In this document: positions 45,949 to 57,126 of the stretch, piece by piece | Layout of the letters: every line of letters starts with the position of its first letter | Position numbering within the stretch: the stretch's first letter is position 1 | Source: Saprospiraceae bacterium | Lineage (GTDB): Bacteria > Bacteroidota > Bacteroidia > Chitinophagales > Saprospiraceae | Length of the DNA: 64,000 nucleotides | Assembly (NCBI GenBank): GCA_021604865.1 | Contig: BQJU01000015.1 | Location: forward strand, 1 to 64,000 | Direction: 5' to 3' | Position numbers and translations under genes: made by a program | Notes under the pieces: generated by a model | What the model saw: the letters and a program-made list of their open reading frames with translations, nothing else | Database searches by the model: none | Told to the model about the DNA's origin: nothing

Positions 45949-46359
45949 TTAGTAAATATAACAAAGTACTTCGCCTCCTACGTTGCGAGTTTGGGCCTGT
46001 TTGCCGGTGATCACTCCACTAGAAGTAGAAACGATTGCGATACCCAAACCATTAATTACACGAGGAATTTCATCTGCCTTGCAATAAAGACGCAAGCCGG
46101 GTTTACTGGCTCTTTGCAATTTGCGAATGATTGGCGCTTTGGTAACCGGATCGTATTTCAAGGCAATCTTGATGGCGCCTTGCTTTCCTTTGCCAACACC
46201 TTCTTCAAACTTATACTTCAGGATATATCCCTGGTCGTAAAGTATTTCGGTGACGCGTTTTTTTAATTTCGAAGCCGGAATCTCCACAATGCGGTGGCCC
46301 ACTTGTTGAGCATTTCTGATTCTGGTCAGATAATCAGCTATTGGATCTGTAACTGCCAT
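45949..46359 (-). CDS. rpsH: Small-subunit ribosomal protein S8
   Basis: 136 residues. It begins AVTDPIADYLTRIRNA and ends with the conserved STSSGVITGKQAQTRNVGGE region. It is a central-domain assembly protein and the classical autoregulator of the spc operon in enterobacteria; regulation here is not shown. Confidence 0.98.
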   Translation of the reverse strand: MAVTDPIADYLTRIRNAQQVGHRIVEIPASKLKKRVTEILYDQGYILKYKFEEGVGKGKQGAIKIALKYDPVTKAPIIRKLQRASKPGLRLYCKADEIPRVINGLGIAIVSTSSGVITGKQAQTRNVGGEVLCYIY

Positions 46360-46426
46360 TTTATCTTAGTTTCGCCGACTGGTTTTCCAAAATGATACTG
46401 GAACCTTGCCAACTATTAATTAATAA

Positions 46427-46696
46427 TTACCAACTTGCTTTTGTAATGCCGGGAATTTTTCCGAACAATGCCATTTCGCGGAATTTCACTCTGCAAATTC
46501 CAAACTGGCGCATATACCCCTTGGGGCGGCCAGTCAGTTGACAACGGTTGTGCAAACGAATAGGATTGGAGTTGCGAGGTAGTTTATCCAACTCGTCCCA
46601 ACGACCTTCCTTTTTCAGTTGTTTGCGTAGATCCGCATATTTATCCACCAACTTTGCTCTCTTTCTTTCCCGTGCGATGACCGATTTCTTTGCCAT
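46427..46696 (-). CDS. rpsN: Small-subunit ribosomal protein S14 (long, zinc-free type)
   Basis: 89 residues. This is the long C-minus form without the CxxC zinc motifs. It contains [20 protein letters not shown] and ends [13 protein letters not shown]. It lies in the 30S head and is placed after rplE as usual. Confidence 0.98.
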   Translation of the reverse strand: MAKKSVIARERKRAKLVDKYADLRKQLKKEGRWDELDKLPRNSNPIRLHNRCQLTGRPKGYMRQFGICRVKFREMALFGKIPGITKASW

Positions 46697-46718
46697 TATA
46701 TTCTATTATAATTGAATA

Positions 46719-47279
46719 TTAATTTCTTTGATTTTTGAACGGAAGGCCCAAAGCTTTCAGTAGTGCAAGTGCTTCGGCATCCGTTTTGGCAGTTGTCACA
46801 AAAGTGACATCCATACCCGTAATCTTGCTCACCTTATCCAGATCAATTTCCGGGAAAATGATTTGTTCAGTGATTCCCATGGAATAATTTCCACGGCCAT
46901 CAAAACTCTTATCATTAATGCCCCGAAAGTCACGAACCCGAGGAAGCGCTACCGTAACAAGGCGTTCCAAAAATTCGTACATACGCTCCTGGCGAAGGGT
47001 TACTCTGGCTCCGATAGTCATGTCTTCTCTCAACTTAAAGTTTGACACAGACTTCTTTGCTTTGGTAGGCACTGCTTTTTGCCCAGCAATCATCGTCATT
47101 TCCTGAAGCGCATTGTCTACTAGTTTTTTATCCTGAGTAGCACCACCTACACCCTGGTTGATACAAATCTTTTCCAGGCGAGGCACTTCCATGACTGATT
47201 TATACTGAAATTGTTCCATAAGAGCCGGAACAACTTCCTCCTTATATTTTATCTTTAGAACAGGTTGATAACTCATCAT
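46719..47279 (-). CDS. rplE: Large-subunit ribosomal protein L5
   Basis: 186 residues. It has the conserved [16 protein letters not shown] region and the [21 protein letters not shown] loop (shown in parts). It binds 5S rRNA and contacts P-site tRNA. Its first codons overlap the end of rplX by 4 bp, so translation is probably coupled. Confidence 0.98.
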   Translation of the reverse strand: MMSYQPVLKIKYKEEVVPALMEQFQYKSVMEVPRLEKICINQGVGGATQDKKLVDNALQEMTMIAGQKAVPTKAKKSVSNFKLREDMTIGARVTLRQERMYEFLERLVTVALPRVRDFRGINDKSFDGRGNYSMGITEQIIFPEIDLDKVSKITGMDVTFVTTAKTDAEALALLKALGLPFKNQRN

Positions 47280-47629
47280 TTTATGATTTCACCGGATTTT
47301 TTAGAATATCTTTCAATCTTCCCATCCACCAATTTTCTTCCGACACGGGTAGGCTCCCCTGTTTTTGGATCTACCAACATCAGGTTGGATAGATGAATTG
47401 GTGCAGGTACCTCATTGATACCACCAGGATTGTCTTGTGAAGGTTTAGTATGTTTTTTCACAATGTTGACTTCGTCGACAATGGCCCGATTTTTATCGGG
47501 AAACACCTCTAGCACCTCTCTTACTTTGGTTCTATCTGTGAAGGCACCGGCAGTGACCACCACTTTATCGCCCTTTTTAATTTTCAGCTTAGGCGAAAAC
47601 CTTTTCTGATTGTTAGCTTTCTTTGCCAT
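47276..47629 (-). CDS. rplX: Large-subunit ribosomal protein L24
   Basis: 117 residues. The KOW motif is [18 protein letters not shown] near residues 15-32, followed by the [17 protein letters not shown] loop. It starts 50S assembly at the 5' part of 23S rRNA. It overlaps rplE by 4 bp. Confidence 0.97.
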   Translation of the reverse strand: MAKKANNQKRFSPKLKIKKGDKVVVTAGAFTDRTKVREVLEVFPDKNRAIVDEVNIVKKHTKPSQDNPGGINEVPAPIHLSNLMLVDPKTGEPTRVGRKLVDGKIERYSKKSGEIIK

Positions 47630-47676
47630 TTTCTTAATGATTATGAAGAGAACCTATTAGGGTCGTCCTATCCAAC

Positions 47677-48042
47677 TTACAATACCTCTGGTGCGAGGGA
47701 TACAATACGCATATAATCTCTTTCCCGCAACTCCCGCGCAACTGGTCCAAAAATACGGGTGCCTCGTGGTTCATCCTGAGCTGTTAACAATACAACTGCA
47801 TTGTCATCAAACCGGATGTAGGAACCATCTTTACGGCGAATTTCTTTTTTGGTACGCACCACCACTGCTTTGGAGACCGTACCTTTCTTAATACCACCTG
47901 GCGTGGCTTCCTTTACGGATACCACAATGGTGTCTCCGATGGAAGCATAGCGACGCTTGGATCCACCCAAAACGCGGATACAAAGTACCTGTTTGGCACC
48001 GCTATTGTCTGCTACCCGTAGTCTGGATTCTTGCTGTATCAT
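47677..48042 (-). CDS. rplN: Large-subunit ribosomal protein L14
   Basis: 121 residues, standard. It starts [19 protein letters not shown] and has the five-stranded barrel signature with [15 protein letters not shown]. It forms an inter-subunit bridge with 16S rRNA. Confidence 0.98.
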   Translation of the reverse strand: MIQQESRLRVADNSGAKQVLCIRVLGGSKRRYASIGDTIVVSVKEATPGGIKKGTVSKAVVVRTKKEIRRKDGSYIRFDDNAVVLLTAQDEPRGTRIFGPVARELRERDYMRIVSLAPEVL

Positions 48043-48125
48043 GACCTTTGTGTTTTGAAATCAAATTCCTTCGACAAACAATTGGCGTACTTCACGAGTA
48101 GAGGCCAATCCGCGACCGGAACTGT

Positions 48126-48383
48126 TTATTTAGCTCTTTCAATAATTTCAACTAATCTCCAACGCTTCTGTCTGCTCAAAGGCCGTGTTTCAACGATGCG
48201 AACAAGGTCTCCGATATTGCAGTCATTTTTTTCGTCGTGAGCAAAGAATTTATTGGTTTTTTTCACGAATTTACCATAAATCGGGTGGCGCAATCTACGC
48301 TGAACTGCTATTGAAATGGTCTTATCCATCTTATTGCTGACCACCAATCCGATTTTTTGCTTTCTGAGATTTCTTTCTGCCAT
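48126..48383 (-). CDS. rpsQ: Small-subunit ribosomal protein S17
   Basis: 85 residues. The OB fold includes [19 protein letters not shown] and the [20 protein letters not shown] strand (shown in part). It binds the 5' domain of 16S rRNA early in assembly. Confidence 0.97.
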   Translation of the reverse strand: MAERNLRKQKIGLVVSNKMDKTISIAVQRRLRHPIYGKFVKKTNKFFAHDEKNDCNIGDLVRIVETRPLSRQKRWRLVEIIERAK

Positions 48384-48412
48384 TTTGTTTTAATTTGCAG
48401 TGATAAACACTT

Positions 48413-48673
48413 TTAATGCTTACGTCTTCTCGCCCGAATCTTTGAACGCCTTGCAAGCACTTCCGGACTGGCATCAGCCAATTCTCTGCGGCGAATTTCG
48501 GATTTCAAACGGGCAATATCTCGGCGAATTTCCCGCAGGTCAAGTGGATTATCCAACCCCTTGATAGCGTGATCGAATTTTAGCTTCTGGTATTGAACTA
48601 TGGTTGCTTCTAGCTCACTCTCTAAATCTGTTGCCGAATAATCCTGAAGCTCCAAAAACTTTTTCGTTGCCAT
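48413..48673 (-). CDS. rpmC: Large-subunit ribosomal protein L29
   Basis: 86 residues, slightly longer than the usual 63-70 because of a basic C-terminal extension ending RSKIRARRRKH. The long helical hairpin has the L29 motif NPLDLREIRRDIARLKSE. It lines the peptide exit and docks trigger factor and SRP. Confidence 0.96.
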   Translation of the reverse strand: MATKKFLELQDYSATDLESELEATIVQYQKLKFDHAIKGLDNPLDLREIRRDIARLKSEIRRRELADASPEVLARRSKIRARRRKH

Positions 48674-48705
48674 TTTATTATAATTAATTGACTTTCAAAT
48701 ACTTA

Positions 48706-49125
48706 TTATTCCTGATGGTCTGGTCGAGTTACGGTTTTCGTCAATACCGGCAATTTCTGTGCCGCCAGGCGAAGCGCTTCTACAGCAACATCATTTGGTA
48801 CGCCATCAATCTCAAACATGATGCGACCTGGTTTCACTACAGCTACGTAGTGGTCAAGGTTACCTTTACCCTTACCCATCCTTACTTCTTGTGGCTTAGC
48901 CGTAATCGGCTTATCTGGAAAAATGCGAATCCAGACCTTACCTTCCCTTTTCATATAGCGGGTCATGGCAATACGAGCTGCTTCAATCTGACGACTTGTG
49001 ATATATGCACCAGCAAGTGTCTTCAGTCCGAAAGTGCCAAAGGATACTTTGCTACCTTTGTAAGCCAGGCCCTTATTCCTGCCTTTCTGCTGCTTACGAT
49101 ATTTTGTTCTTTTAGGCTGTAGCAT
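48706..49125 (-). CDS. rplP: Large-subunit ribosomal protein L16
   Basis: 139 residues. It starts [19 protein letters not shown] and has the conserved [20 protein letters not shown] region. It helps position tRNA in the A site near the peptidyl-transferase centre. Confidence 0.98.
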   Translation of the reverse strand: MLQPKRTKYRKQQKGRNKGLAYKGSKVSFGTFGLKTLAGAYITSRQIEAARIAMTRYMKREGKVWIRIFPDKPITAKPQEVRMGKGKGNLDHYVAVVKPGRIMFEIDGVPNDVAVEALRLAAQKLPVLTKTVTRPDHQE

Positions 49126-49220
49126 TTCAGTAATTTTTTACTAATAATTTCGCAAAAAGCCGTTCGAACCAACAGCTTTTCAAAAAGCTTGGCAAAGGTA
49201 CGGCATTTTTTTTATTTATT

Positions 49221-49991
49221 CTAACCCCTTCTTTGATTTCTTCCTCCGCGTCCGCCACCAGAGTTTCCACGGCGATCTCCGGAGTTTCCACGGCGATCTC
49301 CACCACGGCGTCCGCCTCCACCTGACTCTTTCTTACCTACACCAACATTAGGTGATAGGTCGCGTTTGCCCAGTACTTCACCTTTACAGATCCACACCTT
49401 CACACCAATCTTACCGTAAACGGTTTGTGCTTCTTTCAAGGCATAGTCGATATCTGCACGGAAGGTATGTAGCGGGGTACGGCCTTCTTTGTACTCTTCC
49501 GTACGCGCCATTTCCGCTCCGTTCAAACGACCGGAAATCCGGACTTTGATCCCTTCGGCACCTGCACGAATGGTTGATTGAATGGCCATTTTAGTGGCCC
49601 GGCGGTAGTTAATACGAGCTTCGATCTGCTTGGCGATGGATTCACCAACAATGTTGGCATCCAACTCCGGCTTGCGGATTTCGATGATATTAATCTGAAT
49701 ATCCTTACCCGTCAACTTTTTCAATTCTTCGCGGATGTGGTCCACTTCCTGACCGGCCTTACCAATGATGATACCCGGACGAGAGGTGTGAATGGTTACC
49801 GTAATGCGCTTAAGTGTACGTTCAATCACAGTGCGAGCAATGCCGCCTTTGTGAATACGAGCATTTAGGTAAACGCGAATTCTTTCGTCTTCAACTACCT
49901 TGCTAGCATAATCTTTATCACCAAACCAGTTAGATTCCCAGCCCCTGATGATTCCTAAACGATTACCTATTGGATTTGTCTTCTGACCCAT
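49221..49991 (-). CDS. rpsC: Small-subunit ribosomal protein S3
   Basis: 256 residues. The KH domain has [17 protein letters not shown] near residues 70-86 and the C-terminal S3 domain is intact. A 35-residue Gly/Arg-rich tail follows, with repeated GNSGDRR units encoded by two 21-bp direct repeats (49261-49281 and 49282-49302). The tail may add RNA affinity. It forms the mRNA entry with S4 and S5. Confidence 0.97.
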   Translation of the reverse strand: MGQKTNPIGNRLGIIRGWESNWFGDKDYASKVVEDERIRVYLNARIHKGGIARTVIERTLKRITVTIHTSRPGIIIGKAGQEVDHIREELKKLTGKDIQINIIEIRKPELDANIVGESIAKQIEARINYRRATKMAIQSTIRAGAEGIKVRISGRLNGAEMARTEEYKEGRTPLHTFRADIDYALKEAQTVYGKIGVKVWICKGEVLGKRDLSPNVGVGKKESGGGGRRGGDRRGNSGDRRGNSGGGRGGRNQRRG

Positions 49992-50023
49992 ATCGATGGT
50001 ATAGTTGATGTATTATTTAATGC

Positions 50024-50425
50024 TTACTCTTCGGTTGCTTCTTCAACCACTTCATATTCTTCTTCCTCACCAGCTTCCATGGCAATGCGATTTTCCACGA
50101 TAATCGTTACGTGGTTGGTACGCTTGCGGATCCGGTGTGCTCTACCATGAGGTGCTGGACGAAAACGTTTTAATGTACTGCCTTCGTCAACAAAAGCGGT
50201 CTTGATAATTAGATCGTAATCATCGGCACTCTCCCCATTCAGTTTGTATTCCCAATTAGCGACAGCTGACAATACCAGTTTTTCTAACCAATTGGAGGCT
50301 TCTTGTTTGGTAAAGCGCAGGATATCCAGGGCATCGTTGACCTTCTTTCCTCTTATGACGTCGACAATCAACCGCATTTTGCGGGCAGACATCGGCACAT
50401 TCTTGAGTTTAGCTACTGCTTCCAT
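50024..50425 (-). CDS. rplV: Large-subunit ribosomal protein L22
   Basis: 133 residues from the ATG at 50425 (MEAVAKLKNVPMSARKMR), which fits the family start better than the longer open frame upstream. The loop region GRAHRIRKRTNHVTIIVE reaches into the exit tunnel, where macrolide-resistance changes occur. The tail is acidic (EEEEYEVVEEATEE). Confidence 0.96.
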   Translation of the reverse strand: MEAVAKLKNVPMSARKMRLIVDVIRGKKVNDALDILRFTKQEASNWLEKLVLSAVANWEYKLNGESADDYDLIIKTAFVDEGSTLKRFRPAPHGRAHRIRKRTNHVTIIVENRIAMEAGEEEEYEVVEEATEE

Positions 50426-50432
50426 GTTCAAA

Positions 50433-50702
50433 TTATTTTTTACGATTACCAGAGTGACCTCTAAAGCTACGGGTTGGAGAAAACTCACCCAACTTGTGGC
50501 CTACCATGTTTTCGGTAACGAATACCGGTACGAATGTTTTTCCATTATGCACCGCGATGGTTTCACCGACCATATCTGGTATGATCATGGAAGAACGAGA
50601 CCAGGTCTTGATAACTGACTTTTTATTGGACTCTTTAGCCTTGGCGACTTTATCCAGCAATTTGTGGAAAACGTAAGGTCCTTTTTTAATTGATCTTGCC
50701 AT
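50433..50702 (-). CDS. rpsS: Small-subunit ribosomal protein S19
   Basis: 89 residues. It begins [19 protein letters not shown] and has the conserved [19 protein letters not shown] end. It sits in the 30S head close to A-site tRNA. It is 7 bp upstream of rplV. Confidence 0.98.
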   Translation of the reverse strand: MARSIKKGPYVFHKLLDKVAKAKESNKKSVIKTWSRSSMIIPDMVGETIAVHNGKTFVPVFVTENMVGHKLGEFSPTRSFRGHSGNRKK

Positions 50703-50745
50703 AACTTTTCCGTATTATAAAGCTAACGGGCAGGGCCCCTAGCGA

Positions 50746-51582
50746 TTATTTACTTTTTCTTTTTTTACGTTTTGAAATGATCAGGCGGCTAGAAGGCTTG
50801 TTCTTATCACGGGTTTTTTGACCTTTAGCCATAATACCTGTGCGTGAACGTGGGTGTCCTCCTGAAGCTCTACCTTCACCACCACCCATTGGGTGATCAA
50901 CTGGGTTCATGGCTACACCTCTTACACGTGGACGTCTACCTATCCAACGTTTTCTACCTGCTTTACCCAACACCTGCAACGCGTGATCCGAGTTGGAAGT
51001 ATTACCGATTGTCGCTCTACAAGTCATCAGTATCCGACGTAATTCACCGGAAGGGAGCCTTACGGAAGCGTATTTGCCTTCGCGTCCCATAACGGTAGCA
51101 TTTGTTCCGGCACTTCTAGCCAATGCTGCACCTTTTCCTGGTTGCAATTCAACGGCGTGTACTGGAGAACCCAGGGGAATATCGCTGAGGAACAGGGCAT
51201 TACCAACTGTTGGTGGTGCACCAGAACCTGAAACGATTTCGTCGCCTACAGTCAACTTATCCGGAGCAATGATATAGCGCTTCTCACCGTCAGTATATTC
51301 TACCAGGGCGATAAATGCGGTACGGTTTGGATCATATTCGATCGTTTTCACAATCGCTTTTACACCATCCTTGTCTCTCTTAAAGTCGATGATCCGGTAA
51401 CGGCGCTTGTGTCCACCACCGCGCTGACGTACAGTCATTTTACCATCGTGGTTACGTCCACCTGATTTTTTCAAAGAGGTTGTTAACCCTTTCTCAGGCT
51501 TATTCGTCGTAATTTCCGCGAAAGCATTACCAACTCTGGTACGAGTACCTGGAGTTATCGGATTATACTTTTTAACTGCCAT
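50746..51582 (-). CDS. rplB: Large-subunit ribosomal protein L2
   Basis: 278 residues. It has the conserved [19 protein letters not shown] loop with the histidine that lies near the peptidyl-transferase centre, and a basic C-terminal tail. It is needed for subunit joining and peptide bond formation. Confidence 0.98.
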   Translation of the reverse strand: MAVKKYNPITPGTRTRVGNAFAEITTNKPEKGLTTSLKKSGGRNHDGKMTVRQRGGGHKRRYRIIDFKRDKDGVKAIVKTIEYDPNRTAFIALVEYTDGEKRYIIAPDKLTVGDEIVSGSGAPPTVGNALFLSDIPLGSPVHAVELQPGKGAALARSAGTNATVMGREGKYASVRLPSGELRRILMTCRATIGNTSNSDHALQVLGKAGRKRWIGRRPRVRGVAMNPVDHPMGGGEGRASGGHPRSRTGIMAKGQKTRDKNKPSSRLIISKRKKRKSK

Positions 51583-51683
51583 TTTAAAACGAGTTTCATT
51601 TATACGAAAACCTTTACAGACTTTGCGGGATTATCCCATTACTGTCTTTACCCCTTTCGGTAGGTAAAGGATTCGTCGGATTT

Positions 51684-51980
51684 TTAAATTTCTCCAAAGA
51701 AATCGAGCTCTTCTCCTTCTTCTAGCGTTATTACCGCTTTTTTGTATGGTGAAACATGTCCACGCAAAACACCGGAGCGAGTATTTCGATTTTTTGCCTT
51801 GCCAGGCATGATCATGGTGTTAACTGATTCAACACTCACACCGTACATTTTCTCTACGGCTTTTTTGATCTCCACTTTATTGGCACCTTTGTTGACAACA
51901 AAGCTGTACTGATTCAATCCTTCAGAAAGCTTTTCTGCTTTCTCTGTGATAATCGGCTTGATTAAGATTGTCTTTGCCAT
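51684..51980 (-). CDS. rplW: Large-subunit ribosomal protein L23
   Basis: 98 residues. It has the L23 signature PIITEKAEKLSEGLNQYSF and a loop with RNTRSGVLRG. It sits at the tunnel exit and binds trigger factor and SRP. Confidence 0.97.
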   Translation of the reverse strand: MAKTILIKPIITEKAEKLSEGLNQYSFVVNKGANKVEIKKAVEKMYGVSVESVNTMIMPGKAKNRNTRSGVLRGHVSPYKKAVITLEEGEELDFFGEI

Positions 51981-52027
51981 TTCTAATAAATTCTGATGCT
52001 AAACTCACTGATTTCAGTAATCAGTAT

Positions 52028-52654
52028 TTAAGCAAATGTTTCTTTAATCTTTTCAATTGCACCTTCCGAAAGAATCAGTTTATTGGCCTTCAATACGTCA
52101 TAAACGTTGAGGTCACTGGCTCTTACAACTTCGGTTCCTTTCAGGTTGCGGCTAGACATGTACACTTCCTTTTCAAAATCGGAAGTAACCAAAAGCGTCT
52201 TTTTGCCGTATACCTGCAAGCTTTGCAGCAGGGTGAGATACTGGTTGGTTTTTGGAGCATCAAAGGAGAAGTCCTCTAAAACAACAATATCACCTGCACT
52301 GGCTTTGCTTGCCAAAACTGACTTGCGGGCCAATTGCTTCACTTTTTTGTTTAGGCGAATGCCATAATTCCGTGGTCTCGGTCCAAAAACGCGTCCACCA
52401 CCGCGAAATAAAGGGTTTTTGATATCACCGGCACGAGCAGTACCGGTACCTTTTTGACGCTTAATTTTGCGGGTAGATCCTGCGACCTCACCTCTTTCTT
52501 TGGACTTGTGAGTACCCTGACGCTGATTGGCCAAATATTGTTTGACCGCCAGGTAAATGGCATGATCATTGGCTTCGACACCAAAGATATCATCGGGAAG
52601 TTCTGTTTCCCTGCCGGTTGGTTGACCTTGTGTATTAAGCACCTGGATTTTCAT
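52028..52654 (-). CDS. rplD: Large-subunit ribosomal protein L4
   Basis: 208 residues. The extended tunnel loop contains KQKGTGTARAGDIKNPLFRGG, shown here in its core. In enterobacteria L4 represses the S10 operon and contacts the macrolide site; regulation here is not visible. Confidence 0.98.
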   Translation of the reverse strand: MKIQVLNTQGQPTGRETELPDDIFGVEANDHAIYLAVKQYLANQRQGTHKSKERGEVAGSTRKIKRQKGTGTARAGDIKNPLFRGGGRVFGPRPRNYGIRLNKKVKQLARKSVLASKASAGDIVVLEDFSFDAPKTNQYLTLLQSLQVYGKKTLLVTSDFEKEVYMSSRNLKGTEVVRASDLNVYDVLKANKLILSEGAIEKIKETFA

Positions 52655-52710
52655 CTCTTCTAATCTTTATCAGATTCGGGTGTGCACCATGAGGGCATAC
52701 ACCAAAATTA

Positions 52711-53334
52711 TTATTTCTCAATAATGACATACGCACCTTTGTGGCCAGGAACAGCCCCCTTGAGCAGCAGCAAGTTTTGCTCAGGAAATATCTTAACCAC
52801 TTGAAGGTTTTTAATTTTCACACGTTCGCCTCCGTCACGGCCGGCCATGCGCATTCCTTTAAATACTTTTGCTGGGTAAGAAGCCGCACCAATAGAACCT
52901 GGTGCCCGCAGCCGGTTGTGTTGACCGTGAGTAGCGTCATTCACACCGCGGAAGTTGTGGCGTTTTACAACACCCTGAAAGCCTTTACCTTTAGAAGTTC
53001 CGACTGCGCTAACCAGATCACCTTCAACGAATACTTCGTCAACGTTAATGGTTTCGCCAATTGTTTTGTCAACAATGTCGAAATCGCGGAATTCAATAAC
53101 TTTCCGCTTTGGACTTGTCTTTGCGTTTTGAAAATGCCCTAGGAGAGGATTCGTGGTATTCTTTTCTTTGGCTTCACCATAGCCCAATTGTAGGGCGGTG
53201 TAACCGTCAGTATCTTCAGTTTTAACCTGAGTAACCACACATGGTCCTGCTTCGATTACGGTGCAGGCAATGTTTCGCCCACGATCGTCGAAGATACTTG
53301 TCATACCAATTTTCTTACCGATTAATCCGTTCAT
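52711..53334 (-). CDS. rplC: Large-subunit ribosomal protein L3
   Basis: 207 residues. It starts [17 protein letters not shown] and has the loop [13 protein letters not shown] that reaches the peptidyl-transferase centre. It starts 50S assembly and lies after rpsJ in the S10 operon. Confidence 0.98.
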   Translation of the reverse strand: MNGLIGKKIGMTSIFDDRGRNIACTVIEAGPCVVTQVKTEDTDGYTALQLGYGEAKEKNTTNPLLGHFQNAKTSPKRKVIEFRDFDIVDKTIGETINVDEVFVEGDLVSAVGTSKGKGFQGVVKRHNFRGVNDATHGQHNRLRAPGSIGAASYPAKVFKGMRMAGRDGGERVKIKNLQVVKIFPEQNLLLLKGAVPGHKGAYVIIEK

Positions 53335-53539
53335 CAGTATAATATTTTAGAAATCAGATTCCAGATAACACGACCAATACACAAATAAATTCATGATTTT
53401 GATCGGGTTGAAGCCTTCAATCAGCCATTGCAAAAGGGCTTCAACGAAGAGGTTCTAATAGAGAATGATGGCCTACGGCCCTTTTTCCCACCTAGAATAG
53501 CTACCTATCCGGTTTCTTCTTACGTGTCGCTTAAAATAA

Positions 53540-53848
53540 TTACGTCAACTTTACTTGAATGTCTACTCCACTTGGCAATTCCAGTTTGGACAGGGCATCG
53601 ACTGTCTTCTGGGTAGGAGTATAAATTTCAATGAGGCGTTTGTGGGTACGCAACTGGAACTGCTCACGAGACTTCTTGTTGACGTGCGGAGAACGGAGCA
53701 CGGTAAAGATTTTTTTCTCGGTGGGCAGCGGAATCGGACCTGTCACAACAGCGCCACTATTTCGCACCGTCTTTACGATTTTTTCTGTAGACTTATCTAC
53801 CAGGTTATGATCGTAAGACCGGAGTTTGATTCTAATTTTCTGATTCAT
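53540..53848 (-). CDS. rpsJ: Small-subunit ribosomal protein S10
   Basis: 102 residues, [20 protein letters not shown] start, with the [20 protein letters not shown] core. It is in the 30S head and also binds NusB in antitermination. It is followed by a 205-bp gap before rplC, which contains no recognised gene. Confidence 0.98.
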   Translation of the reverse strand: MNQKIRIKLRSYDHNLVDKSTEKIVKTVRNSGAVVTGPIPLPTEKKIFTVLRSPHVNKKSREQFQLRTHKRLIEIYTPTQKTVDALSKLELPSGVDIQVKLT

Positions 53849-53944
53849 GCCTTGTTTGAATTATTTCAAATTTCAAGCTTAAGATTCAGAGATAGCCAAT
53901 CGTTTATTGACAGCGCTCTAAATCTCGTTAATTATAATAAGGTC

Positions 53945-56080
53945 TTAAACTTTTACTTCGCCTTTAGCTTTCTCGATGATTTCTTTGGCGATACCAGATG
54001 GAGCCTCAGCATAGTGCGAGAATTCCATAGTTGAGCTGGCGCGACCAGAAGTAATCGTCCGTAGAGAGGTAACGTATCCGAACATTTCAGACAACGGTAC
54101 ATCAGCCTGGATTGCTACAGCGTTACCTGTCCGTCCTTCCTGCCCTTTCGGCAATCCACGACGGCGGTTCAAGTCACCAATTACACTACCAACATATTCT
54201 TCAGGAGTAACAACCTCCAGTTTCATAATTGGTTCTAGCAATACGGGCTTGGCACTGTTTGCGGCTGCTTTAAAACCTTCCTTCGCACAAAGTTCGAAGG
54301 CAATCGGTTTAGAGTCAACTGCGTGCATAGATCCATCATACACCCGGACTTTCATACTATCGATACTGTATCCGGCCAAAACGCCATTGTCCATCATCGA
54401 AAGAAATCCGTCTTTAATTGGCTTCATGTAGTTTTTGTCGATTGACCCACCTACAATTCCCCAAATAAATTGTAATTTATCTTTGCCATTTTTAAACTCT
54501 TCAGTATCAAGGAATTCCTGATCGGCTGGGCCTAATTCGAATTCCATATCAGCGAAGAGACCAGAACCACCGGTTTGTTTTTTCAAACGTTCGCGGTGAG
54601 TAACCGTTTTGGTCAAAGCTTCTTTATAGTTCACCTGTGGTTGTCCTTCGTTGACTTCCACTTTGAATTCTCTTCTCAAACGATCCACGATGATTTCCAG
54701 GTGAAGCTCACCCATACCGCTAATTACGGTTTGGCTGGTATCTTCATCATAATTTACGCGGAACGTAGGATCTTCTTCTGACAGTTTGGCCAGAGCCATT
54801 CCCAGTTTATCCAGATCCTTCTGTGATTTCGGTTCTACAGCAACACCAATTACCGGATCGGGGAAAGTCATACTTTCCAGCAAAATCGGATGATTCTGAT
54901 CACAAAGTGTATCACCGGTGCGCAGGTCTTTGATTCCTACTGCTGCAGCAATATCACCCGCCTCTACAAAATCGATAGCATTTTGCTTATTGGAGTGCAT
55001 TTGGTACAAACGTGAAATGCGTTCTTTTTTGCCGGAGCGTGTATTCAGCACGTAAGAACCAGCATCCAACCGACCAGAATAAGTACGGAAGAATGTCAAA
55101 CGACCAACATAAGGATCGGTAGCAATTTTAAATGCCAGAGCTGCAAAAGGCTCATCGACACTTGGCTTGCGTCTTACAGGTTCTTCAGTATCCGGATTAA
55201 TTCCTTCAACAGCTTCAATATCCATTGGTGAAGGCATGAAAGAACATACTGCGTCCAATACTGCCTGTACGCCTTTGTTTTTAAAGGCTGATCCACACAT
55301 CATTGGAATGATGCTCATGTCAATCACGGCCGCACGGATAGCTGCACGAATTTCGTCAGCTGAAATAGAGTTGGGATCTTCGAAGTATTTTTCCATCAAA
55401 GTTTCGTCGTACTCTGCAACAGCTTCCAGCAATTTCTCGCGGTGTTCTGCAACAATATCGACCAAATCTTCTGGCATAGGAATAACTTCGAAAGTCATAC
55501 CCATATCGTCCTCATTCCAAACGATTGCCTGATTAGTAATCAGGTCAACAACGCCTCTAAAACGCTCTTCAGATCCAATCGGTACCTGTAAAGGTACAGC
55601 ATTCGCTCCAAGTTTTTCTTTTACGTCATTAACAACGTTAAAGAAGTCAGCACCAGAACGGTCCATTTTATTAACGAAACCGATACGAGGTACTTTATAA
55701 CGATTGGCCTGACGCCAAACAGTTTCTGATTGTGGTTCCACACCAGAAACGGCACAGAACAAAGCAACTACTCCATCGAGTACTCGCAAAGAACGCTCAA
55801 CCTCTACAGTAAAGTCAACGTGACCAGGAGTGTCAATAATATTAAAGGTATATTCCTGATCCTGCCATTTCCAAGTAGACTTGGTAGCAGCGGAAGTAAT
55901 TGTAATACCTCTTTCCTGCTCCTGCTCCATCCAGTCCATGGTAGCGGCACCGTCGTGTACTTCACCAATCTTGTGACTGATACCAGTATAGTACAGCACC
56001 CGCTCGGTGGTTGTAGTTTTACCTGCATCAATGTGAGCGGCAATACCAATATTTCTTGTAAACTTTAAGTCTCTAGCCAT
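53945..56080 (-). CDS. fusA: Translation elongation factor G
   Basis: 711 residues, the usual length. The GTPase domain has the P-loop [13 protein letters not shown], switch [17 protein letters not shown] and NKMDRSGAD. Domains II-V follow and end with the C-terminal ribosome-contacting domain. It drives translocation of tRNA and mRNA. It follows rpsG and precedes rpsJ, with no tuf between them. Confidence 0.98.
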   Translation of the reverse strand: MARDLKFTRNIGIAAHIDAGKTTTTERVLYYTGISHKIGEVHDGAATMDWMEQEQERGITITSAATKSTWKWQDQEYTFNIIDTPGHVDFTVEVERSLRVLDGVVALFCAVSGVEPQSETVWRQANRYKVPRIGFVNKMDRSGADFFNVVNDVKEKLGANAVPLQVPIGSEERFRGVVDLITNQAIVWNEDDMGMTFEVIPMPEDLVDIVAEHREKLLEAVAEYDETLMEKYFEDPNSISADEIRAAIRAAVIDMSIIPMMCGSAFKNKGVQAVLDAVCSFMPSPMDIEAVEGINPDTEEPVRRKPSVDEPFAALAFKIATDPYVGRLTFFRTYSGRLDAGSYVLNTRSGKKERISRLYQMHSNKQNAIDFVEAGDIAAAVGIKDLRTGDTLCDQNHPILLESMTFPDPVIGVAVEPKSQKDLDKLGMALAKLSEEDPTFRVNYDEDTSQTVISGMGELHLEIIVDRLRREFKVEVNEGQPQVNYKEALTKTVTHRERLKKQTGGSGLFADMEFELGPADQEFLDTEEFKNGKDKLQFIWGIVGGSIDKNYMKPIKDGFLSMMDNGVLAGYSIDSMKVRVYDGSMHAVDSKPIAFELCAKEGFKAAANSAKPVLLEPIMKLEVVTPEEYVGSVIGDLNRRRGLPKGQEGRTGNAVAIQADVPLSEMFGYVTSLRTITSGRASSTMEFSHYAEAPSGIAKEIIEKAKGEVKV

Positions 56081-56137
56081 GACTAGTCCTCAAACGGGAA
56101 TTTTATAGTTAAGTGGATTAAAATAAGTAGTGTAAAA

Positions 56138-56605
56138 TTACACTCTGAAGTGTGCAAAAGCACGGTTTGATTCTGCCATTTTGTGCGTATCTTCTTTACG
56201 CTTCACGGCAGCACCTTCCCCTTTGCTTGCTGCTATCAGCTCAGCGGCTAATTTTTCAGCAAACCCTTTACCACTACGTTGACGAGCAAAGCGAATTACC
56301 CATTTCATACCAATGGATAATTTTCTTTTGGCCCGAATTTCAGCCGGGATTTGGAAAGTTGCTCCACCAATACGGCGGCTTCTCACTTCTACCTGGGGCA
56401 TAGCATTGTTTAATGCTTTTTTCCAAATAGCATGCTCATCCTGCTTGGTTCTTTCCTTAATCAGGTCCATCGCATCATAAAATACGCTGAAGGCTACCCC
56501 TTTTTTACCCTGCCACATTAAATTGTTCACGAATTGGGTAACCATCGGATCTTTGTAACGTGGATCCGGAGCAATAATTCTAACTTTTGGTTTTCTTTTT
56601 CTCAT
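56138..56605 (-). CDS. rpsG: Small-subunit ribosomal protein S7
   Basis: 155 residues. It has the conserved VEVRSRRIGGATFQIPAEIR region and the helical fold; a basic start RKRKPKVRI. It organises the head of the 30S subunit near the E site. Confidence 0.98.
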   Translation of the reverse strand: MRKRKPKVRIIAPDPRYKDPMVTQFVNNLMWQGKKGVAFSVFYDAMDLIKERTKQDEHAIWKKALNNAMPQVEVRSRRIGGATFQIPAEIRAKRKLSIGMKWVIRFARQRSGKGFAEKLAAELIAASKGEGAAVKRKEDTHKMAESNRAFAHFRV

Positions 56606-56648
56606 TATCCTTAATTAGAGGTTTCGAAAAAAAAGTGAAACATAATTA

Positions 56649-57020
56649 CTACTTAGGTCTCTTAGTGCCGTACTTAGAACGACTCTTTTTGCGATCATTA
56701 ACCCCAGCAGTATCTAAAGCACCGCGAACGATGCGATAACGCACACCTGGCAAATCTTTTACTCTACCACCTTGAATCAACACGATAGAGTGTTCTTGCA
56801 GGTTGTGACCTTCTCCTGGAATATAAGCAATCACTTCAACGCCATTTGTCAGACGGACCTTAGCAACCTTACGCAGTGCTGAGTTCGGCTTCTTAGGAGT
56901 GGTTGTATAAACCCTTGTGCATACACCTCGTTTCTGTGGGCATGACTCCAAAGCACGCGATTTACTCTTCACGATTACTTTCTCTCTGCCTTTGCGTACA
57001 AGTTGATTAATAGTAGGCAT
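56649..57020 (-). CDS. rpsL: Small-subunit ribosomal protein S12
   Basis: 123 residues, first gene of the super-operon. The decoding loops [13 protein letters not shown] and [17 protein letters not shown] are intact, with lysines at the positions where changes give streptomycin resistance, so a sensitive type is predicted. A good promoter is at 57096-57126. Confidence 0.98.
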   Translation of the reverse strand: MPTINQLVRKGREKVIVKSKSRALESCPQKRGVCTRVYTTTPKKPNSALRKVAKVRLTNGVEVIAYIPGEGHNLQEHSIVLIQGGRVKDLPGVRYRIVRGALDTAGVNDRKKSRSKYGTKRPK

Positions 57021-57095
57021 AAATTTTACTTAATTTTAAATGGATGTTTTTGCTTCAAACTAGCCCAACGGGCATGCCTATTTCAAAAGCGATTG

Positions 57096-57126
57096 CAAAG
57101 GTAAGTACTTTTAGCTAAAAACCAAA
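57096..57126 (-). promoter_or_regulatory. Main promoter of the str-S10-spc-alpha operon
   Basis: On the minus strand TTTG (57123-57126), exactly 19 bp, then TACCTTTG (57096-57103), a full match to the Bacteroidota TTTG-N19-TAnnTTTG promoter. It leaves a leader of about 70 nt before rpsL. No other consensus of this quality is seen in the window. Confidence 0.7.
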
